Assembly: GCA_035711845.1 (NCBI GenBank)
Contig: DASTBU010000144.1
Coordinates: 1 to 18,636, forward strand
Source: DASTBU01 sp035711845
GTDB taxonomy: Bacteria; Acidobacteriota; Vicinamibacteria; Vicinamibacterales; 2-12-FULL-66-21
Direction: 5' to 3'
DNA: 18,636 nt
Position numbers and translations under genes: made by a program. Under the pieces are notes generated by a model. It did not search any database. It had not been told where the DNA came from and saw only the letters and a list, made by a program, of their open reading frames with translations. Below are positions 14,115 through 18,636 of this stretch, one piece after another. How positions within the stretch are numbered: the stretch's first letter is position 1; each line of letters opens with the position of its first letter.

Positions 14115-14963
14115 ATGTTGTCCATGCGCGCAGGGATGGCCCTTGTACTCCTCGTCGCGGCGTCACCAATAGCCGGCGGGCAGGCGCCGACGCCTCCCGC
14201 CGCCGTCGTTACGCCAGCATTCGAGGTCACGTCCGTGCGCCCCAACCCCAGTCGGAGCGCGATGCCCTACTCGATGAATTGGTTTCCGGACGGCCGATTC
14301 CGCGCGACGAACATGACGCCACGCCGGCTGATCAACCTCGCATACGACCTGCGTACTGATGACCAGTTGATGGGAGCGCCGGAGTGGATTGCTTCCGAAC
14401 GGTTTGATATCCAGGCGAACCCTGCGGTGACATTGCCGCGGGCGGAGCAGCGGCTGATGCTGCAAAGCCTGTTGCGAGACCGATTCGGCCTGGTCATGCG
14501 CGCGCAGCCCGTGGACGTGCCCATTTACGCGCTGGTAAGGACCCAACCAGACGCGCCGCTGCCGCGGACGGTGCGTGAGTCGACGGCGAATTGCACCCCC
14601 GATCGCGTCGATGCGCCGGTCATCAACGAACGCGTGCCCCGGAACGAACCGCCCGCTGATTCGCCGTGCGGCGGCGTGCGCCTCGCCGCCGGCCGCTTAA
14701 TCAGCCGTGCCGGGCACCTCTCTACCTTGGCCGCGATGTTGAGGAGCTACGCCGGACGCCGCGTCCGGGACCGGACGGGACTGACCGGCCGATACGACTT
14801 CGAGCTGACATGGCCTCTGGACCCGCTCGCCGGCACCGACACCGTCTTCGCAAATGCCGGGATCTTCACCGCCATCCAGGAACTGGGGCTGAAGCTGGAG
14901 CCGACCATGAGTCCGGAGGCGGGCTACGTCATCGAGCGTATCGAGCGGCCAACTCCGAATTAG
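14115..14963 (+). CDS. TIGR03435 family secreted protein
   Basis: This 282-residue protein has a signal peptide (about 1-23) and the TIGR03435 pattern: FEVTSVRPNPS (about 37-47), then FPDGRFRATNMTPRRLINLAYDL, WIASERFDI, LMLQSLLRDRFGL, and the C-terminal GLTGRYDFELTW with GLKLEPT. The family is greatly expanded in Acidobacteria, has no known biochemical role, and often occurs in multiple copies with sigma factors or peptidases. Starts at 14115 and 14124 are both possible; the long upstream frame is antisense-type shadow. The position 10 bp after the dehydrogenase implies cotranscription. Its end faces the transsulfuration gene with only 10 bp between. Confidence 0.9.
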   Translation: MLSMRAGMALVLLVAASPIAGGQAPTPPAAVVTPAFEVTSVRPNPSRSAMPYSMNWFPDGRFRATNMTPRRLINLAYDLRTDDQLMGAPEWIASERFDIQANPAVTLPRAEQRLMLQSLLRDRFGLVMRAQPVDVPIYALVRTQPDAPLPRTVRESTANCTPDRVDAPVINERVPRNEPPADSPCGGVRLAAGRLISRAGHLSTLAAMLRSYAGRRVRDRTGLTGRYDFELTWPLDPLAGTDTVFANAGIFTAIQELGLKLEPTMSPEAGYVIERIERPTPN

Positions 14964-14973
14964 TCGCCCGAGG

Positions 14974-16143
14974 CTACGCGCTGACCGCGGCCGCTTCGAG
15001 CGCGTGCAGCAGATCGTCGACGATTTCGTCGGTCGCCTCGAGTCCGACAGACATGCGGATGAGGCCATCGGTAATCCCTGCCTGGCGCCGTCGCTCGGGA
15101 TCCATGCCGGCGTGCGATGTGAGGGACGGCCGCGTGAGCAGTGTCTCCGGTCCGCCGAGACTGGGCGCGATGATCGGGAGTGTCGTCCGGGCCATGAAGC
15201 GATCGGCCGCGGCGGCGCCGCCGCTGATCTCGAAACTCAGCATGCCACTGAAGCCGGCGAATAGACGGCGGGCACGCTCGTGCCGCGGGTGGCTGGCCAG
15301 GCCGGCGTAGTTCACGTGCGTCACTGCCGGATGACGTTGCAGCTGTTCGGCAATCCGCTGTGCCGAGTCGTTCTGATGCCGCACCCGGACGACGAGCGTC
15401 TTCATGCCGCGATCCAGGAGGAAGGCGGCATGCGGATCGAGCGAGCCGCCCAGATGGTTCATGCGGTGGGTGATGCGCTCGATCCAATCGCGCCCGCCGA
15501 TCACCGCGCCGGCAACAATGTCCGAGTGACCGTTGAGATATTTCGTGGCGCTGTGCAGGGCCAGGTCGAAGCCGTGCCTGAGCGGCTGGAAGTTGACCGG
15601 TGTGGCGAACGTGTTGTCGATGAGAGACACGAGCCCATGCTGCCTGGCGAACCGGACGACGGCTTCGAGGTCTGCGATCTGCAGCAACGGGTTTGTCAGG
15701 CTCTCGACGTAGATCGCACGCGTGTTCGGCCGAACGAGCGCCGGCCACGACGCCGGAGCATCGGCGTCGATGAATGAGGTCTCGATGCCGAGCGCGGCAA
15801 GTTCGGTGTTGAGCAGATCGAGCGTGCCGCCATACAGGCAGTCCTGGGCGAGGAGATGGTCGCCGGGGGCGAGCACCGTCAGCAGCGTGGTCGAGATCGC
15901 CGCCATGCCGCTGGCCGCTGCAAGCGCGGCTTCGCCGTCTTCCATGGCTGCCAGCTTGGCGTGAAGGGCCGTATGAGTCGGCGTGTTGTTGAGCCTGATG
16001 TATTTGAGGTCGTGGTAGCTCGTCTCGCCCGCGTACTCGTACATGGCCGACTGAAAGATCGGCGTGACCACCGCACCCTCGATTCGGGGTGACGGCGAGC
16101 CGGCGCGCACGACCTTCGTTTCGAGGCGCTTGAACGCTGGCAT
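14974..16143 (-). CDS. Gamma-family transsulfuration PLP enzyme
   Basis: This 389-residue protein is a Cys/Met-metabolism PLP enzyme: cystathionine gamma-synthase, cystathionine gamma- or beta-lyase, or methionine gamma-lyase. The PLP lysine is Lys201 in SATKYLNGHSD; Asp176 in IDNTFATP binds the pyridine nitrogen; Tyr104 in DCLYGGT and EDGEAALAAASGMAA near 69-83 are family hallmarks. The C-terminal SLGGPETLLTRPSLTSHA and GLIRMSVGLEATDEIVDDL complete the fold. Sequence alone does not separate synthase from lyase. ATG at 16143 is preferred; no sulfur genes are next to it. Confidence 0.93.
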   Translation of the reverse strand: MPAFKRLETKVVRAGSPSPRIEGAVVTPIFQSAMYEYAGETSYHDLKYIRLNNTPTHTALHAKLAAMEDGEAALAAASGMAAISTTLLTVLAPGDHLLAQDCLYGGTLDLLNTELAALGIETSFIDADAPASWPALVRPNTRAIYVESLTNPLLQIADLEAVVRFARQHGLVSLIDNTFATPVNFQPLRHGFDLALHSATKYLNGHSDIVAGAVIGGRDWIERITHRMNHLGGSLDPHAAFLLDRGMKTLVVRVRHQNDSAQRIAEQLQRHPAVTHVNYAGLASHPRHERARRLFAGFSGMLSFEISGGAAAADRFMARTTLPIIAPSLGGPETLLTRPSLTSHAGMDPERRRQAGITDGLIRMSVGLEATDEIVDDLLHALEAAAVSA

Positions 16144-16242
16144 CAAACCATTCTAGGCCGGCGGCGTGCCGCCGCATGACGTGCGTCTGCAGCATCGAGC
16201 CGTCCTGCCCGCGTTTTGCACCTTTCCTGTCAGGAGGACTTT

Positions 16243-16689
16243 ATGCTCGCGTTTCCAAAGGTCGGTATAGTCGCGCTGGTCTTCGCCCTCGCCGCCAACG
16301 TCGCGTCGGCGCAATCAGTACCTCAGACGTCCGGACGGGATTCGCTGTGGAACGGCGCGTTGATCGGGGCCGGCGCCGGCGTGGCCTCGGTTGCCGCCCT
16401 CGACGCGGTGTTCTGCGAGAACGGATTCGGCGGCTGCGATTTTCCGTGGGCTGCCGTGATCACGCTCGGCGGGATTGGCGCCGCCGCGGGCGCCGGCATT
16501 GATTTTCTCATCGGGCGGGATTCCAAGCCCGGCACAGTGACCCTGCGGATGTCGCCGATTATTGGCCGCACCCGGAAGGGCGTGCTCGCGTCGGTGGCGC
16601 TGCCGTGGGGATCACCTCCTGTACCGCCCAGGGTCCGGGAATCTCGTCCGTCCGGTGTGCGGGAGTGGGCGTGGACACCCCGCAATTGA
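16243..16689 (+). CDS. Small exported glycine-rich protein
   Basis: This 148-residue protein has a signal peptide (about 1-23, AANVASA) and a Gly/Ala-rich hydrophobic stretch with GALIGAGAGVASVAALDAVF and ITLGGIGAAAGAGIDFLIGR, like a glycine-zipper membrane segment. Two cysteines lie between them (CENGFGGC). The Pro/Arg-rich tail is unremarkable. AGGAGG (16232-16237) is a strong ribosome site and decides the start. No family is recognised. It is divergent from the transsulfuration gene. Confidence 0.8.
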   Translation: MLAFPKVGIVALVFALAANVASAQSVPQTSGRDSLWNGALIGAGAGVASVAALDAVFCENGFGGCDFPWAAVITLGGIGAAAGAGIDFLIGRDSKPGTVTLRMSPIIGRTRKGVLASVALPWGSPPVPPRVRESRPSGVREWAWTPRN

Positions 16690-16958
16690 CGGGCCGCTTC
16701 GCCGGCGGCGTGACTACCCGTCGCTGCTCAGACGACGCGCACGTACTCGCGGAGACGATGCACCGGTCGAGCCGTTCAACGTGCGTTCGAGCGCGGTCGC
16801 CTGCTCCTTCGGATCGGACCCGGGGCCATCTACATCGATCTTCATAACGGCCTCTCTTGATCGGGGTGCGGCGGGATGGTCGCGAGGTGGCATCTTAGCT
16901 GAGCGAGGCCCGAGAGGCCTCTAGAGGATAGGATGAACGGTGCGAGGAGAATGACGCC
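16690..16958. other. Gap with one possible small ORF
   Basis: About 270 bp separate the exported protein and the H1-like protein. The only supportable content is a 43-codon minus-strand frame with a ribosome site, listed separately. I see no tRNA, repeat or clear terminator. Confidence 0.5.
16714..16845 (-). CDS. Possible 43-residue protein
   Basis: A short minus-strand frame starts at ATG 16845, with AGAGG about six bases upstream, and ends at TAG 16714. It reads MKIDVDGPGSDPKEQATALE for its first 20 residues, with G/C-rich third positions in the first half, becoming Arg/Ser-rich later. There is no recognised domain. It could be a real small protein or the decayed start of a longer gene. 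Confidence 0.35.
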   Translation of the reverse strand: MKIDVDGPGSDPKEQATALERTLNGSTGASSPRVRARRLSSDG

Positions 16959-17441
16959 ATGGCGGACGTGAACGGAGCGGCACCTAAGGCGCGCGCTCGA
17001 GTAGAAGCCCGCAAACGCGAGCAGGAATCTACGGCAAGGGCCGCCGCTGCAGCCGCAGAGCGGGCGAGCACGGCGAAGCGACTTCTGAAAAAGGCGAAGA
17101 AAGCGTCGAAGCAGGCCCGCAAGGAATGGCGCAAGGCGCGACGGGCGGCCGCTGCCGCCCGGAAGGCCCTCACCAAGGCGCAGGCGCGCGCGAAGAAGGC
17201 CGATGCTGCCGCGGCGAAGGAGAGCAGGAAAGCCGAAGCCGCCGCGACGAAGAAGGGCAAGAAAGCCGAAGCCGCCGCGGCGAAGAAGAGCGAGGCGCCA
17301 AAGGCGCCGCCTAAGAAAGTCGCGAAGCGGACGAAGCGCGCAGCCTCACCCGTGAAGCCCGCCGCGCGTCGCAGACCCATCGCGGACGCCGCCCCGGAGC
17401 CGGATACGTTCGTGCTGCCGCAGTCAGCGCAGGCCGAGTAG
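16959..17441 (+). CDS. Histone H1-like Lys/Ala-rich protein
   Basis: This 160-residue protein is dominated by Ala, Lys and Arg with AAK/KKA-type repeats, like the C-terminal domain of eukaryotic H1 and bacterial H1-like nucleoid proteins; residues 30-125 are almost free of hydrophobics. At DNA level, a 33-bp period is visible where AAAGCCGAAGCCGCCGCG recurs at 17228 and 17261. Such proteins bind and compact DNA without sequence specificity. The Pro-rich C-terminus ends in FVLPQSAQAE. The reading is supported by the strong composition bias; identity as a nucleoid protein is family inference. Confidence 0.75.
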   Translation: MADVNGAAPKARARVEARKREQESTARAAAAAAERASTAKRLLKKAKKASKQARKEWRKARRAAAAARKALTKAQARAKKADAAAAKESRKAEAAATKKGKKAEAAAAKKSEAPKAPPKKVAKRTKRAASPVKPAARRRPIADAAPEPDTFVLPQSAQAE

Positions 17442-17533
17442 GTCCTTCCCGTCGGCGCTTTTCAGTGCAGCCGGATCCCGAATGCGGTGTATAAAGGCGC
17501 CGCACGTTAAGTTCGGGAAAGGATCGGACTCTG

Positions 17534-18256
17534 ATGACGACCACCGAATCCCTGGACGAAGTAACCCCCGAGCCATCCTCGCCGGTCCTCACGGACGCAA
17601 ACGAACAACACAAGGTCGATCTGCTGGAGCAGTTTTATCTGACCCTGAAGGTCACCTATATGGCATCGCCGCTGCCACCTTCCAAGTCTGTGATCCACGA
17701 GCGGATTGAAAGGTTGTTCAAAGCGCCGCATTCATGGCCGAACGCGTACGAAATCGAACAGCTGCTCTGCTTCGTCATCAGCGATCAGCAGCTGGAAACA
17801 GAGTTGAACCGGCGGTTGGCGGAAGCGCAGCAGCTGAAGCTGGAACACGTCGCCATCATCGACAAGGAGCTTCACCCGGATGGTCGCCCGCCGGCCGACA
17901 AGCGTATCGTGCTCCACCGGCTGCTGAACGATCTGCAGTGGTTTTACTCCAAGCGCGTGCAGCACCGTACGGCGAGCAAGCGGCTCCTGGTGCGCGTGAG
18001 CATGCTGTTCATGGTTGCCCTCGCGGCGTTTTCCCTGGTCTTGTTCATCCAGTTCTTTGCGCATCCGAGGGTCTCGGCCGGTGGGAATCAGGCGGGTGCA
18101 GGAGCCGCCGCAGGATCCGGTGCGGCCGCGACCACGCCTGCGCCTGATCAGACGAGCACGCCTCCAGCCGCTCCTGCGGCCGGTGCGCCTGCGGCCGCCG
18201 CGTCGAATCCGAGTACAGCGGGCAACGCCGACAACACAGCGGGAGGCGCGAAATGA
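17534..18256 (+). CDS. Single-TM protein with Ala/Pro-rich periplasmic tail
   Basis: This 240-residue protein has a soluble helical N-domain (about 25-150), a transmembrane segment (about 152-176, VSMLFMVALAAFSLVLFIQFF) and an Ala/Gly/Pro/Thr-rich low-complexity tail (about 180-240). A TATAAA-like -10 (17490-17495) lies 39 bp upstream of the ATG but its -35 is weak. The stop overlaps the start of the next gene (ATGA, 18253-18256), so the two are translationally coupled and probably act together. No family is recognised. Confidence 0.75.
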   Translation: MTTTESLDEVTPEPSSPVLTDANEQHKVDLLEQFYLTLKVTYMASPLPPSKSVIHERIERLFKAPHSWPNAYEIEQLLCFVISDQQLETELNRRLAEAQQLKLEHVAIIDKELHPDGRPPADKRIVLHRLLNDLQWFYSKRVQHRTASKRLLVRVSMLFMVALAAFSLVLFIQFFAHPRVSAGGNQAGAGAAAGSGAAATTPAPDQTSTPPAAPAAGAPAAAASNPSTAGNADNTAGGAK

Positions 18257-18636
18257 AGAAGATCTGGAGATCGCTCACATCGGCGTCCGCGGTGAGTATT
18301 GCCTTGCTGCTGGTTCTCGTCGTGATACTGGTTGCCAACATCAGGGTCAGCGGGGAGGAGGCCGCCGGGTTCATCTTCCGCACCTATCCAGGCTTGATCG
18401 TGGCGCTCGCCTCCGGGTTCTTCGGGGCCACCTTCAGCATGCTGCTTCAGACCCAGCGACGTGCTGCCGCAACATCGCTCGACGATCTCAGCAGCGCATC
18501 GTCGTGGCGCACGCTCATGGTCCGCAGTTCGGTGGGTCTTGGGGGCGCCGCCATCCTGTATTTCTTCTTTGAAAGCGGGTTGCTCGAAGGGAGCCTGTGG
18601 CCGAAGCTTGAAGCGCTTGCCTACCAGCCTCTGGGC
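18253..18636 (+). CDS. Multi-TM membrane protein, cut by window edge
   Basis: This open frame of 128 codons runs off the right end with no stop. It starts with ATG overlapping the previous TGA. It shows three hydrophobic segments: about 10-29, 46-65 (PGLIVALASGFFGATFSMLL) and 92-108 (SVGLGGAAILYFFFESGLL). No family is recognised; the 3' end is missing. It pairs with the upstream single-TM protein. Confidence 0.72.
   Translation, partial: MKKIWRSLTSASAVSIALLLVLVVILVANIRVSGEEAAGFIFRTYPGLIVALASGFFGATFSMLLQTQRRAAATSLDDLSSASSWRTLMVRSSVGLGGAAILYFFFESGLLEGSLWPKLEALAYQPLG

Noticed and set aside
12770..14245. 491-residue minus-strand open frame
   Set aside because: It lies opposite the PQQ dehydrogenase, is Arg/His/Gly-rich with no domain, and results from high GC.
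14960..16195. 411-residue minus-strand frame over the PLP-enzyme gene
   Set aside because: Same strand, shifted frame; Arg-rich nonsense composition, while the other frame gives a complete PLP enzyme.
17228..17290. Possible CRISPR-like or satellite DNA repeat
   Set aside because: The 33-bp period is explained by Lys/Ala repeats in the H1-like protein; no spacers are present.

Overview
The window is GC-rich bacterial DNA. The host chromosome looks like an Acidobacteriota member, probably class Vicinamibacteria. This rests on a TIGR03435-type secreted protein, a cysteine-free PQQ dehydrogenase beside a secreted SMP-30/gluconolactonase-like protein, a lysine/alanine-rich H1-like protein, and hairpin-rich intergenic repeats. 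The taxonomy is inference; no rRNA gene is present.

The left half (about 170-9644) is an integrated mobile element of about 9.4 kb in the 3' part of a tRNA-Cys(GCA) gene. The intact tRNA lies at the right end (9596-9669, minus strand). A perfect 51-bp copy of its 3' part, ending exactly at the 5' base of the anticodon stem, lies at 170-220. Just inside both ends is a 25-bp near-identical sequence (308-332 and 9517-9541) holding two tandem GGTTAGCGC units; these are probable arm sites for the element's tyrosine integrase (7419-8585). The core is a tightly packed minus-strand run: XRE repressor (6345-6575), AlpA/Xis-like protein (6127-6348), coiled-coil protein (5844-6101), P4/D5-type SF3 helicase (4306-5847), zinc-ribbon protein (3909-4319), then after a 77-bp regulatory gap a winged-helix protein (3580-3831) and a serine recombinase (2972-3583). 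Divergently, a treble-clef zinc-finger protein (6676-7413) and the integrase run rightward, with an 11+11 bp inverted repeat in the divergent gap. Cargo sits at the ends: DUF4238 (8546-9508) between integrase and attR, and a self-regulated set of membrane protein, HTH regulator and secreted alpha/beta hydrolase (370-2487) at the attL side. I see no capsid, terminase, relaxase or secretion genes, so the element resembles a phage-satellite or PICI-like replicon without its own packaging or transfer genes.

The right half is host chromosome. tRNA-Gly(GCC) lies upstream of tRNA-Cys on the same strand, separated by hairpin repeats. Then come a cyclase/kynurenine-formamidase-like protein (minus), the secreted gluconolactonase-like protein (minus), the divergent PQQ dehydrogenase with a TIGR03435 protein 10 bp behind it (plus), a gamma-family transsulfuration PLP enzyme (minus), a small exported glycine-rich protein, an H1-like protein, and a coupled pair of unrecognised membrane proteins, the second cut by the window edge.

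The element's parts read as one system: integrase plus arm sites and AlpA-like factor for integration and excision, XRE for lysogenic control, SF3 helicase for replication after excision, and serine recombinase plus winged helix for multimer resolution or inversion. The end cargo is the likely payload of benefit to the host.
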